This document shows, piece by piece, positions 1 to 5,907 of a stretch of DNA of 13,079 bases (within the stretch, counting starts at the first letter, position 1; each line of letters starts with the position of its first letter). The stretch comes from an uncultured Oscillospiraceae bacterium (GTDB lineage: Bacteria; Bacillota_A; Clostridia; Oscillospirales; Oscillospiraceae), in the NCBI GenBank assembly GCA_900762245.1, contig CAAFFR010000086.1, positions 1 through 13,079 on the forward strand, written 5' to 3'. Both the position numbers and the translations under genes were made by a program. The notes beneath the pieces were generated by a model, which worked only from the letters and a program-made list of their open reading frames with translations, searched no databases and was not told the origin of the DNA.

Positions 1-788
1 ACCACATAGCCCTGTTCATTCAGCTCTGCGATGCCCTCCACCAGCTTGGTTGCGGGAGCGTAGCCTGCGAAGACAAAAACGCCGATGTTGCCGCCCTGGG
101 GGTCCCGGTACTCGGTGACTTCCCCGGTCTGGGTATTCTTGTAGCGGATGGCCCGGAGGGTATCGTCTCCCAGAACCTCCTCCACAACGCTGTGATAGTG
201 GACGGTGATCTTGGGATGGTTCTTTGCGGCATCGGCCACAGACTTGGCGCAGGAGAAATCTCCCTTGCGAACAAGAATATGCACATGGCGGGCATACTTG
301 GTCAGGAAAACGGCTTCCTCCGCCGCGGCAAAGCCGCCGCCCACCACAAAGACCTCCTTGCCGGTGAAGAATTCCCCGTCACAGGTGGCGCAGTAGGCAA
401 CGCCCCGGCCCCGGAAGTCGGCTTCGCCGCGGAACCCCACCATTCTGGGATGGGCACCGGTGGCCAGCAGCACGCCGAAGGCCTTCAGATCGCCCCGGGC
501 GGTCTTTACGGTCTTGATATCCCCGCTTAAGTCCAGCCCTTCCACCTCTGCCAGCATAAACTCCGCACCGAAGACAGAGGCCTGGCGGCGCATGGTCTTG
601 GTCAGCTCCTCGCCGGAGGTGCGGAAAACACCGGGATAGTTCACAACCTCGTGGGTAATGGTGATCTGGCCCCCGAATTTCTCCTTCTCCAGCACCAGAG
701 TGCGGTATCTTGCCCGGGCCAGATATAACGCAGCCGTCAGTCCCGCAGGACCGCCGCCGATGATGATAACGTCATATAGGTTGTTCAT
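1..788 (-). CDS. trxB: TrxB/AhpF-type FAD-dependent disulfide reductase, partial (C-terminus off the left edge)
   Basis: A cytoplasmic flavoprotein that passes electrons from NAD(P)H through FAD to a redox-active disulfide, and from there to thioredoxin or a peroxiredoxin. The start at 788 gives MNNLYDVIIIGGGPAGLTAA, an FAD-binding Rossmann motif at the N-terminus. The redox pair CATC is at C133/C136 within GVAYCATCDGEFF, followed by a second dinucleotide-binding motif VVGGGFAAAEEA. AAAGGAG (796-802) lies at good distance from the ATG. About 262 codons are visible; the gene has no stop in the window. It follows ahpC in the same orientation, which suggests it reduces that peroxiredoxin. The wording of the sequence (GGGFAAAEEAVFLTKYA) recalls longer, about 550-residue TrxB-like proteins of gut Clostridia with extra C-terminal redox domains. 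Whether this is a classical 310-residue TrxB or the longer AhpF-like form cannot be seen here. Confidence 0.9.
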   Translation of the reverse strand, partial: MNNLYDVIIIGGGPAGLTAALYLARARYRTLVLEKEKFGGQITITHEVVNYPGVFRTSGEELTKTMRRQASVFGAEFMLAEVEGLDLSGDIKTVKTARGDLKAFGVLLATGAHPRMVGFRGEADFRGRGVAYCATCDGEFFTGKEVFVVGGGFAAAEEAVFLTKYARHVHILVRKGDFSCAKSVADAAKNHPKITVHYHSVVEEVLGDDTLRAIRYKNTQTGEVTEYRDPQGGNIGVFVFAGYAPATKLVEGIAELNEQGYV

Positions 789-823
789 AGGATTGCTCCT
801 TTCTAAATGATTATGCTCCAACC

Positions 824-967
824 AAGCCTTCCCCTTTGGGGAAGGTGGCACGGCAAAGCCGTGACGGAAGAGGGCAGTACCACTCCGCCTGACTTCGGCA
901 GTATCGGCGCAATGCCACTGCCCTCTCCCGCCCCCTCTGGGGGCACCCTCCCCAAAGGGGAGGGCTT
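824..967. repeat. 144-bp inverted-repeat element between ahpC and trxB
   Basis: The two ends are near-perfect inverted copies: left AAGCCTTCCCCTTTGGGG, right (reverse complement) AAGCCCTCCCCTTTGGGG. Each end is itself a CCCC-TTT-GGGG type stem. Inside are a CACGGC-AAA-GCCGTG hairpin (849-863) and a second inverted pair built on GAGGGCAGT / ACTGCCCTC. The whole can fold into one long branched hairpin. It codes for nothing convincing and no transposase is seen, so it looks like a non-autonomous MITE- or REP-like element. It occupies nearly the whole ahpC-trxB spacer, where it could damp read-through or set mRNA stability. There is no clear T-run after either end. Confidence 0.75.
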
Positions 968-974
968 TTTCTTC

Positions 975-1538
975 TTACAGCATCCCCACCAGGTCCAGGC
1001 TGGGCTTCAGGGTCTCGGCACCGGGCTGCCACTTGGCGGGGCAGACCTCGTCGCCGTGCTCGTAGACGAACTGGCAGGCCTGGAGCTTGCGGAACAGCTC
1101 GTCGGCGTTGCGGCCTACGTTACCGGCGCTGACCTCGTAGGACACGATCTTGCCCTCGGGGTTGACGATGAAGGTGCCGCGCTCTGCCATGCCGTCGGCC
1201 TCGATGAGAACATCGAAGTCCCGGGAGATCACATGGGTGGGGTCGGCCAGCATGGGGTAGCGGATCTTCTTGATGCGGTCAGAGGCATCGTGCCAGGCCT
1301 TGTGGACGAAGTGGGTGTCGGTGGAGACGGAGTAGACTTCGCAGCCGGCCTCAACAAACTTGGAGTAGATGTTTGCCAGGTCCTCCAGCTCCGTGGGGCA
1401 GACGAAGGTGAAGTCCGCGGGGTAGAAGAAGAACACGCTCCACTTGCCCAGGGTATCTTCCTTGGTGATGGTGCGGAAAGAGTTGTTGACATAAGCCTGT
1501 GCGCTGAAAGCGCCGATTTCCTTGTTGATCAAAGACAT
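975..1538 (-). CDS. ahpC: Alkyl hydroperoxide reductase subunit C, typical 2-Cys peroxiredoxin
   Basis: A cytoplasmic peroxiredoxin of 187 residues that reduces hydrogen peroxide and organic hydroperoxides. The peroxidatic cysteine is C47 in FYPADFTFVCPTE and the resolving cysteine is C166 in EVCPAKWQPG. Length and cysteine positions match the AhpC/Prx1 family almost exactly (E. coli C46/C165). The start is supported by AAGGAG just upstream of the ATG. The neighbouring flavoprotein (trxB-like, downstream, same strand) is the likely reductase, and a rubredoxin lies upstream on the same strand; together they form a peroxide-detoxifying set typical of anaerobes. A perfect operator-like palindrome (1591-1612) begins about 53 bp upstream of the start, so control by a redox- or metal-sensing repressor is likely. 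Family assignment is certain; regulation is inferred. Confidence 0.97.
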   Translation of the reverse strand: MSLINKEIGAFSAQAYVNNSFRTITKEDTLGKWSVFFFYPADFTFVCPTELEDLANIYSKFVEAGCEVYSVSTDTHFVHKAWHDASDRIKKIRYPMLADPTHVISRDFDVLIEADGMAERGTFIVNPEGKIVSYEVSAGNVGRNADELFRKLQACQFVYEHGDEVCPAKWQPGAETLKPSLDLVGML

Positions 1539-1590
1539 AATGATTTCTCCTTTTTAAATAAATATAGTATTGGTTGTTTTTTGGGTTTTA

Positions 1591-1612
1591 TTAGTTAGCA
1601 AACGCTAACTAA
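1591..1612. promoter_or_regulatory. Operator-like perfect inverted repeat upstream of ahpC
   Basis: TTAGTTAGC, a 4-nt AAAC spacer, then GCTAACTAA: a perfect 9+4+9 palindrome 53-74 bp upstream of the ahpC start, in an AT-rich promoter region. No T-run follows it on the minus strand, so it is not a terminator. The half-site resembles the DtxR/IdeR consensus half (TTAGGTTAG) but with a longer spacer. It does not resemble the PerR box (TTATAAT-N-ATTATAA). Candidate binders are a DtxR-like, Fur-like or MarR-like repressor; the identity is a guess. Confidence 0.55.
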
Positions 1613-1620
1613 TTTGGTAA

Positions 1621-1646
1621 GGATTACCGGCTGGGTTTCAGCCGGT
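1621..1646. repeat. Short hairpin upstream of ahpC operator
   Basis: ACCGGCTG and CAGCCGGT form an 8-bp stem around a 5-nt loop (about 1626-1646). On the plus strand it is followed by T-rich DNA, but no plus-strand gene reads into it. On the minus strand it lies between the CGAG box array and the ahpC operator. It may be part of an ahpC leader or of the repeat-rich spacer. Confidence 0.4.
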
Positions 1647-1650
1647 CATT

Positions 1651-1675
1651 CTCGATTTTTCTCGTTTTTTCTCGG
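1651..1675 (-). repeat. Three CGAG boxes on a 10-bp period upstream of ahpC
   Basis: On the minus strand CGAG occurs three times at exactly 10-bp spacing (plus-strand CTCG at 1651, 1661, 1671), separated by A-tracts: CCGAGAAAAAACGAGAAAA and onward. A near-identical array (7137-7160) lies just upstream of the GH3 gene in the same orientation relative to its gene. The function is unknown. The exact phasing with A-tracts suggests protein binding along one DNA face or intrinsic curvature. Confidence 0.5.
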
Positions 1676-1686
1676 TTTTTTCTTGC

Positions 1687-1757
1687 AGGGGACGGCGTCC
1701 CGCTTGAATCTTTTGTATTCCGTGCCCTACGGGGCGTCCGGGAGGCCGCCCCCTACA
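1687..1757. repeat. Palindromic GTAGGGGGCGGC-type intergenic repeat after rubredoxin
   Basis: Contains GGGACGGCGTCCC near its left end and, further right, GGGGCG (1731-1736) pairing with CGCCCC (1747-1752). The outer borders GCCCTAC / CTACAG recall the GTAGGG palindrome at 2034-2061. It lies just downstream of the rubredoxin stop, so the stem may also end that transcript, although no good T-run follows on the minus strand. Confidence 0.45.
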
Positions 1758-1765
1758 GATTACGG

Positions 1766-1921
1766 TTAGTTTTCAGAGAACATATCCTTGGCTACAGCGC
1801 ACAGGGGGCACTCGAAATCCTCTGGGATATCCTCCCACTTGGTGCCGGGAGCAATGCCGCCCTCGGGGTAGCCCGCTGCCTCGTCATATTCCCAGCCACA
1901 AACGTCGCATACATATTTCAT
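1766..1921 (-). CDS. Rubredoxin
   Basis: A 51-residue iron protein carrying one Fe bound by four cysteines, used as a cytoplasmic one-electron carrier. The cysteines are C5, C8 ([11 protein letters not shown]) and C38, C41 ([13 protein letters not shown]), the classical CxxC...CxxC rubredoxin arrangement. Length fits the usual 51-54 residues. The residue after the last cysteine is alanine, where CPxCGVGKDxF is usual, a mild variant. AAGGAGG lies upstream of the ATG and a TGCTATAAT extended -10 lies further upstream. In anaerobes rubredoxins feed electrons to peroxide- and oxygen-reducing enzymes; the neighbouring ahpC and trxB-like genes on the same strand fit that role. Whether it shares a transcript with ahpC is unclear because ahpC has its own regulatory spacer. 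Confidence 0.95.
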   Translation of the reverse strand: MKYVCDVCGWEYDEAAGYPEGGIAPGTKWEDIPEDFECPLCAVAKDMFSEN

Positions 1922-1965
1922 AAAGGTTTCCTCCTTGAAGTTGGTTTGTTTTTTGTTATGGCCGT

Positions 1966-1974
1966 ATTATAGCA
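1966..1974 (-). promoter_or_regulatory. Extended -10 promoter of rubredoxin
   Basis: Minus-strand TGCTATAAT, an extended -10 element with perfect TATAAT, about 45 bp upstream of the rubredoxin start. No good -35 hexamer is visible at 16-18 bp, consistent with an extended -10 promoter. Confidence 0.6.
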
Positions 1975-2033
1975 GGGATCGTTTCACCGTTCCGTGACTT
2001 TCTCACATTGAGTAACTGTTTTTTCATAATGTT

Positions 2034-2061
2034 GTAGGGTGCGGATATATCCGCACCCTAC
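2034..2061. repeat. 28-nt perfect palindrome
   Basis: GTAGGGTGCGGATA is followed directly by its exact reverse complement, with no loop. It lies between the rubredoxin promoter and the transporter terminator. The GTAGGG border resembles the repeat at 1687-1757. It is probably a short member of an intergenic palindrome family; a dimeric-protein site is an alternative. Confidence 0.6.
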
Positions 2062-2067
2062 AGTAAA

Positions 2068-2097
2068 AAAGCGGCGGGGAATTTTCCTCGCCGCTTT
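2068..2097 (-). terminator. Rho-independent terminator of the transporter gene
   Basis: On the minus strand AAAGCGGCG...CGCCGCTTTTTT forms a GC-rich stem (2068-2076 with 2089-2097) with a short AT-rich centre, followed by six T residues. It is the first strong terminator downstream of the 2194-3468 gene. It is nearly symmetrical. Confidence 0.75.
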
Positions 2098-2114
2098 GGG
2101 GTTATGGTAGCATA

Positions 2115-2193
2115 GTGTAACGAACCGAGTGGGCCCAACGGTGTAACGATACGGTACTCTGTCCGTTACGCATTATCCGCCGACATTGTCGGC
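2115..2193. repeat. Small repeats after the transporter stop
   Basis: GTGTAACGA occurs twice in direct orientation (2115-2123 and 2141-2149), with an inverted CGTTAC at 2164-2169. A separate palindrome GCCGACA-T-TGTCGGC (2179-2193) abuts the stop codon. No gene is visible here. This is likely 3' untranslated structure. Confidence 0.4.
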
Positions 2194-3468
2194 TTACACG
2201 CCGAACAGGATCCAGATCAGGATATAGGCGGGCACGATGGCGGACAGGGTGAAGGGAATGCCGATCTTGAAGAAGTCGGAGTTCTTGACCTCATGGCCTT
2301 CCTTGCGCAGGATGCCGATACCGGCGATATTAGCGGAAGCACCAATGGGGGTGCAGTTGCCGCCCAGAGTTGCGCCGGACAGCAGGCCGAAGTACAGAGC
2401 TGTGGAGTCGATGCCCATTTCCATGGCGATACCGGCGATCACGGGGATCATGGTAGCGACATAGGGGATGTTATCGATGAAGGCAGAGATCAGCACGGAA
2501 GCCCAGACGATGATGGTGTACATCAGGAAGGGGTTTCCGGCACCCAGCTTGGCAAGCCCCTGTGCCAGAGCGTCGATGACACCCATGTTGGAAATGCCGC
2601 CGATCATCAGGAACAGGCCAACCAGCAGACCCAGAGTCTCCAGGTCGATGGCCTTCAGGGGGCCCATGATGGCATCCATGTTCTTGTTCTTTGTGTAGTT
2701 ATAGATCAGACCGATGATCAGCAGAGCGGTGCAGATTAGACCGTTGGTCTCAGCGGGCATCTCGAAGGGCAGGAAGGATGCCACGATCAGCAGAGCAATG
2801 GCGCCGAACAGCAGGTAAGTAGGAACGTAGTCGGTAACCTCGGTCATTCTGCCGGTTCTGGGGATGGTGCCCTTCTCCTTGCGGAAGACGAAGTAGACGA
2901 TGCAGGCGGACAGGATAGCGCCCAGCTCCACCATGAAGAACATACCGGGCTTGCCGTTGTAGAAGAAGAAGTCCATGAAGGTCATGTCCAGAGCGGAGCC
3001 CAGCATAATGGCGGTGGTGTCGCCAACCAGGGTAGCAGCACCCTGCAGGTTGGAGGAAACAGCAATGGAGATGATGAAGGGGATGGGGTTGGTCTTCAGC
3101 TTCTTGCAGATCTCGATGGCCACGGGAGCGACCATCAGAACGGTAGCCACGTTGTCAACGAAAGCAGAGATGACACCGGCGAAGAGGGACAGGCATACAG
3201 CGGCCCACTGGACGTTGGGGACCTTCTCCATGATCATATCGGCCATTCTTTCGGGCATATGGCTGTCGATGAACAGCTGCACCAGGCCCATGGTACCGCC
3301 GATCATCAGCAGGACGTTAAAGTCCAGAGCACCAATGATCTGGTTGGCAGGCAGCATGCCGGAAATGATGAAAATGGCACCGGAGGTCAATGCGATGTAG
3401 GGACGGTACTTGCCAAAGGCAATCATCAGAACGTAGGTCACTGTGAAGAGGATAATTGCAGGTAGCAT
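2194..3468 (-). CDS. ArsB/NhaD-like (SLC13/ion transporter superfamily) membrane permease
   Basis: An inner-membrane transporter of 424 residues, almost wholly hydrophobic, with about 10-12 membrane segments. It shows the two-fold pseudo-symmetry of the ion transporter superfamily: AFVDNVATVLMVAPV (residues 102-116) is echoed by AFIDNIPYVATMIPV (329-343), each with the Asp-Asn pair of the family. SNLQGAATLVGDTTA (139-153) is echoed by LGGNCTPIGASANIAG (368-383). These are the re-entrant substrate/cation-binding hairpins. Possible substrates are arsenite, Na+/H+ or an organic or inorganic anion; the sequence does not decide, and no arsenic genes lie nearby. The start has GGAAAGGAAAG upstream and a 4/6 -35 with perfect -10 promoter, so it appears to be a single-gene unit. 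Confidence 0.85.
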   Translation of the reverse strand: MLPAIILFTVTYVLMIAFGKYRPYIALTSGAIFIISGMLPANQIIGALDFNVLLMIGGTMGLVQLFIDSHMPERMADMIMEKVPNVQWAAVCLSLFAGVISAFVDNVATVLMVAPVAIEICKKLKTNPIPFIISIAVSSNLQGAATLVGDTTAIMLGSALDMTFMDFFFYNGKPGMFFMVELGAILSACIVYFVFRKEKGTIPRTGRMTEVTDYVPTYLLFGAIALLIVASFLPFEMPAETNGLICTALLIIGLIYNYTKNKNMDAIMGPLKAIDLETLGLLVGLFLMIGGISNMGVIDALAQGLAKLGAGNPFLMYTIIVWASVLISAFIDNIPYVATMIPVIAGIAMEMGIDSTALYFGLLSGATLGGNCTPIGASANIAGIGILRKEGHEVKNSDFFKIGIPFTLSAIVPAYILIWILFGV

Positions 3469-3509
3469 TTGTAACTTTCCTTTCCTTTTTCTTATTTTTT
3501 GCCATATCT

Positions 3510-3538
3510 ATTATAATTCTTCACCGCTCGTTCGTAAA
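3510..3538 (-). promoter_or_regulatory. SigA-type promoter of the transporter gene
   Basis: Minus strand: TTTACG (3533-3538), 17-bp spacer, TATAAT (3510-3515), about 42 bp before the ATG. The -10 is perfect and the -35 matches 4 of 6 bases. Confidence 0.7.
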
Positions 3539-3569
3539 TAAGAGGGCGGCTAAGAAGCAGTAAAGGAAA

Positions 3570-3593
3570 AGCCGTATCCCGAAGGATACGGCT
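3570..3593 (-). terminator. Terminator hairpin for the oadB-oadG unit
   Basis: Minus strand: AGCCGTATCC, loop TTCG, GGATACGGCT, then TTTCCTTT. The 10-bp stem is closed by C-UUCG-G, an exceptionally stable tetraloop. It is the distal of two related hairpins downstream of the 40-residue gene; the other (3774-3797) abuts that gene's stop and lacks a T-run on the minus strand. Confidence 0.65.
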
Positions 3594-3623
3594 CAGGCTG
3601 TAGAAAAAGTCCCTAAAATTAGA

Positions 3624-3755
3624 TGTCATTGCGAACCAGTCCGCAGACTGGTGTGGCAATCCCCTAAATTGAGGAAAATCTACAAAGTATTGGTTTAAAA
3701 TGTTTGAAAATCTGGGAGATTCCCACGCCAGTGTGAACACTGGCTCGGAATGACA
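3624..3755. repeat. TGTCATTGCGAACCAG palindromic element, copy A (132 bp)
   Basis: Ends are inverted copies: left TGTCATTGCGAACCAGT, right (reverse complement) TGTCATTCCGAGCCAGT. Each arm contains an inner stem (CCAGTCCGCAGACTGG; CCAGTGTTCACACTGG) and ends in GTGGCAATC / GTGGGAATC. The centre is AT-rich. The same ends recur at 5155-5194 and 10841-10956. No coding potential is seen, so it looks like a non-autonomous mobile or REP-type repeat. Confidence 0.8.
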
Positions 3756-3773
3756 CGGTTTATCGACACGCTG

Positions 3774-3803
3774 AGCCGCATCCCGAAGGATACGGCTTTT
3801 TTT
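3774..3803 (+). terminator. Hairpin with plus-strand T-run, mirror copy of 3570-3593
   Basis: AGCCGCATCC, loop CGAA, GGATACGGCT, then seven T residues in total on the plus strand. It ends inside the stop codon of the minus-strand 40-residue gene. No plus-strand gene precedes it, so its terminator look may be incidental. It is an inverted copy of the hairpin at 3570-3593, and the two bracket repeat copy A. Confidence 0.5.
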
Positions 3804-3925
3804 CAGGAATTGCCCCACTTGTTCAGCAGGGTCACGACGGCGATGATGATGCCGGTGACGATAAAGATGCCGAGATACCCGATGCCCATGACAGGCAGGG
3901 CCTCCATCAGAAGATCCACACGCAT
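3803..3925 (-). CDS. OadG-like 40-residue single-span membrane peptide
   Basis: Encodes MRVDLLMEALPVMGIGYLGI and onward, 40 residues with one long hydrophobic segment (about residues 9-34) and a short LLNKWGNS tail. The pattern of a short amphipathic start, a leucine/glycine-rich span and a basic end resembles the membrane anchor of sodium-pump decarboxylase gamma (OadG) subunits, which normally run to about 80-120 residues and bind the alpha and beta subunits. The AGGAGG ribosome site (3932-3937) lies inside the last codons of the upstream oadB gene, and the ATG is only 3 bp past its stop, so the two are translationally coupled. No biotin carrier or carboxyltransferase is nearby. Reading as a reduced OadG is inference, but the position and the strong ribosome site make it a real gene. 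Confidence 0.75.
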   Translation of the reverse strand: MRVDLLMEALPVMGIGYLGIFIVTGIIIAVVTLLNKWGNS

Positions 3926-3928
3926 ATT

Positions 3929-5050
3929 TTAACCTCCTATCATAGCCTTGACCAGTGCCAGAATCAGACCGCCGGCAATGACGGATGCGATCTGGCCGGA
4001 AACGTTGACACCGATAGAATGCATCAGCAGAAAGTTGGAATTGTCTTCCTTCAGGCCCAGCTTATGCACCACACGGGCGGACATGGGGAAGGCAGAGATG
4101 CCGGCCGCGCCAATCATGGGATTGATCTTCTCTTTGGAGAACAGGTTCATGACCTTTGCCACCAGAATACCGCCCACAGTATCGAAGATGAAAGCGAACA
4201 GGCCGAGACCGATGATGATCAGGGTATCCACCTGCAAAAATTCCGCAGCCTTCATCTGGGAGGCAATGGAAATGCCCAGGAAGATGGTGATAAGGTTTGC
4301 CAGAACATTCTGGGCTGTCTCGGACAGGGAGTTCAGCACACCGCATTCCCGGATCAGGTTGCCGAACATCAGAAAGCCGATCAGCGCAACGGCATCGGGA
4401 GCAATGAGACCCACGATGACGGTGACCACAATAGGGAACAGGATCTTGGTGATTTTGGCAACAGGCTTACCCTTGTAGGTCATCCTGATTCTGCGCTCTT
4501 CTTTGGTGGTGCACAGCCTGATGATGGGAGGCTGCACCAGCGGGACCAGAGCCATGTAGGAGTAGGCGGCCACCATGATGGCACCCAGGTACTTGGAGTC
4601 CAGCTCTGTGGCAACAAAGATCGAGGTGGGGCCGTCCGCAGCGCCGATGATGGCAATGGATGCGGCATCCTGGATCTCGAAGCCCAGCAGGGAAGCCAGT
4701 GCCAGGGTAAAGAAAATGCCAAACTGGGCGGCAGCGCCGAAGATCATCAGCTTGGGGTTCGTCAGCAGGGGCTGAAAATCGATCATGGCACCGATGCCGA
4801 TGAACAGCATCAGCGGGAACAGCTCTGCACCCTCAATACCAATCGTGAACAGGGTGTCCAGAACGTGCTGCACGCCGGTCCCTTCCACAGCTGTGGGCAA
4901 ATTCACCAGAATTGCGCCAAAGCCCATGGGCAGCAGCAGAGCAGGCTCCATTTCCTTTGCAATGGCCAGATAAATCAGCAAAGCGCCGATGGCCCACATA
5001 ATGACCTGATTCAGCTGCAGGTTCATCATGTTTTGATATAAAATTTCCAT
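3929..5050 (-). CDS. oadB: Sodium-translocating decarboxylase beta subunit (OadB/GcdB/MmdB family)
   Basis: The integral-membrane subunit that couples decarboxylation of a carboxybiotin to Na+ export. The 373 residues contain the family signatures: FIGIGAMIDFQPLL (83-96), GAADGPTSIFVA (136-147), AAYSYMALVPLVQPP (161-175), FPMSARVV (321-328) and HSIGVNVSGQIASVIAGG (344-361). By analogy with Klebsiella OadB, D139, Y163, N349 and S351 are candidates for the Na+ path. I chose the start at 5050 because GGAGG lies 6-7 nt upstream; an in-frame ATG at 5083 lacks a ribosome site. A -10 TATAAT is at 5086-5091. The only partner here is the 40-residue OadG-like peptide; the alpha and biotin-carrier subunits must be elsewhere. 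The substrate (oxaloacetate, methylmalonyl-CoA, glutaconyl-CoA or malonate) cannot be told. Confidence 0.93.
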   Translation of the reverse strand: MEILYQNMMNLQLNQVIMWAIGALLIYLAIAKEMEPALLLPMGFGAILVNLPTAVEGTGVQHVLDTLFTIGIEGAELFPLMLFIGIGAMIDFQPLLTNPKLMIFGAAAQFGIFFTLALASLLGFEIQDAASIAIIGAADGPTSIFVATELDSKYLGAIMVAAYSYMALVPLVQPPIIRLCTTKEERRIRMTYKGKPVAKITKILFPIVVTVIVGLIAPDAVALIGFLMFGNLIRECGVLNSLSETAQNVLANLITIFLGISIASQMKAAEFLQVDTLIIIGLGLFAFIFDTVGGILVAKVMNLFSKEKINPMIGAAGISAFPMSARVVHKLGLKEDNSNFLLMHSIGVNVSGQIASVIAGGLILALVKAMIGG

Positions 5051-5085
5051 TCCGTTTCCTCCATATGTCAATATAAACCTCACTT

Positions 5086-5091
5086 ATTATA
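5086..5091 (-). promoter_or_regulatory. -10 element of the oadB-oadG unit
   Basis: Minus-strand TATAAT about 36 bp upstream of the chosen oadB start. No convincing -35 hexamer is seen at 16-18 bp. Confidence 0.45.
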
Positions 5092-5145
5092 TAGGCGGGA
5101 CAGTAAAAAAGGAGTAAAATCCGAATGGCTGCGGCAAAGATACGG

Positions 5146-5194
5146 AAAAAAATCTGTCATTGCGAACCAGCTCATATGCTGGTCTGCAATGACA
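5146..5194 (-). terminator. Terminator of the response-regulator operon, made from repeat copy B
   Basis: Minus strand: TGTCATTGC, then an inner ACCAGC/GCTGGT stem, then GCAATGACA, followed by GATTTTTTT. The outer 9-bp and inner 6-bp stems form a 40-nt hairpin (5155-5194) and the T-run is at 5146-5152. It lies 11 bp downstream of the response-regulator stop codon. Its sequence is a minimal, collapsed copy of the TGTCATTGCGAACCAG repeat. Confidence 0.75.
5155..5194. repeat. TGTCATTGCGAACCAG palindromic element, copy B (40 bp)
   Basis: One arm of the family closed on itself: TGTCATTGCGAACCAGC at the left and its inverted partner GCTGGTCTGCAATGACA at the right. Related to copies at 3624-3755 and 10841-10956. 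It doubles as a terminator hairpin. Confidence 0.8.
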
Positions 5195-5205
5195 GTTGTT
5201 TCTTT

Positions 5206-5907
5206 TTATTCGTCCAGCATCCGGTATCCGACACCCAGTTCATTTATGAGGTAGCGGTTGTCGCCGGGACGGCAGCCCAGCTTTTTGCGGATGTTGGCCA
5301 TGTTGACCTGGAGTTTTTTAACACTGCCGTCATCCATGCTGCCCCAGACAGAGCGGATGATGGCGGAGTAGGTCATGACCTTGCCGATGTGCTGGCTGAG
5401 AAGGGCCAGAATGTTGTATTCCGTCTGGGTCAGGTGAATCAGATTGCCGCCCACACTGACCTGGCGGCGGTCATAGTCGATAAACAGGTCATCCAGGGTA
5501 AAGGTGCTGCTGGGTGCTGCCACCTGGTAGACATGGCGGTTGCTGCGCAGGGCCGCCCGGACCCGGGCCAGCAGCTCCGCTGTGCCGAAGGGCTTGGTGA
5601 TATAGTCATTGGCCCCCAGATCCAGAGCGGAAACCTTATCCCGCTCGTCGCTGCGGGCAGACAGGACAATGATGGGCACGGTGCTTCCCACCCGGACCAT
5701 GCGGATAAAATCCTCGCCGTCCAGATCCGGCAGACCCAGATCCAGCACCACAAGATCGGGAATGTGGGAGGCATAGACCAGCATACCCTGCTGGCACCGC
5801 TCAGCGGTGAGGACCTGATAGCCGTTGGCCTCCAGAACAGTCTGGATGAAGCTGGCAATTCTGCGGTCATCCTCCACGATCAGCACTTTATATTTATTAT
5901 TTGACAT
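5206..5907 (-). CDS. kdpE: KdpE-like OmpR/PhoB-family response regulator
   Basis: A cytoplasmic DNA-binding regulator of 233 residues. The receiver domain (about 6-120) has the acidic pair D13/D14, phosphorylation site D56 (VVLDLGLPDLDG), S83 and K105 (ITKPFG). The winged-helix DNA-binding domain covers about 138-231 (LTQTEYNILALLSQHIGKV, VNMANIRKKLG). IVLSARSDERDKVSALDLGANDYITKPFG is typical of KdpE. The start at 5907 overlaps the last 11 nt of the kinase gene, a translational coupling; a longer open frame to 6123 runs inside the kinase gene and lacks any domain. In known systems KdpDE responds to K+ limitation and drives kdpFABC, but no kdp transporter is in this window, so the target genes are not known. 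Confidence 0.9.
   Translation of the reverse strand: MSNNKYKVLIVEDDRRIASFIQTVLEANGYQVLTAERCQQGMLVYASHIPDLVVLDLGLPDLDGEDFIRMVRVGSTVPIIVLSARSDERDKVSALDLGANDYITKPFGTAELLARVRAALRSNRHVYQVAAPSSTFTLDDLFIDYDRRQVSVGGNLIHLTQTEYNILALLSQHIGKVMTYSAIIRSVWGSMDDGSVKKLQVNMANIRKKLGCRPGDNRYLINELGVGYRMLDE

Noticed and set aside
807..1598. A 263-codon plus-strand frame across the repeat and ahpC
   Set aside because: Runs antisense to ahpC and through a palindromic repeat; no coding signal.
3492..3818. Minus-strand frame of 108 codons through copy A and the hairpins
   Set aside because: Consists of repeat sequence; its content (CHSEPVF, SRILRDTAF twice) reflects the inverted repeats.
4019..5041. A 340-codon plus-strand frame opposite oadB
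   Set aside because: Rich in Q, H, G and D with no hydrophobic or domain pattern; a shadow of the membrane protein gene.
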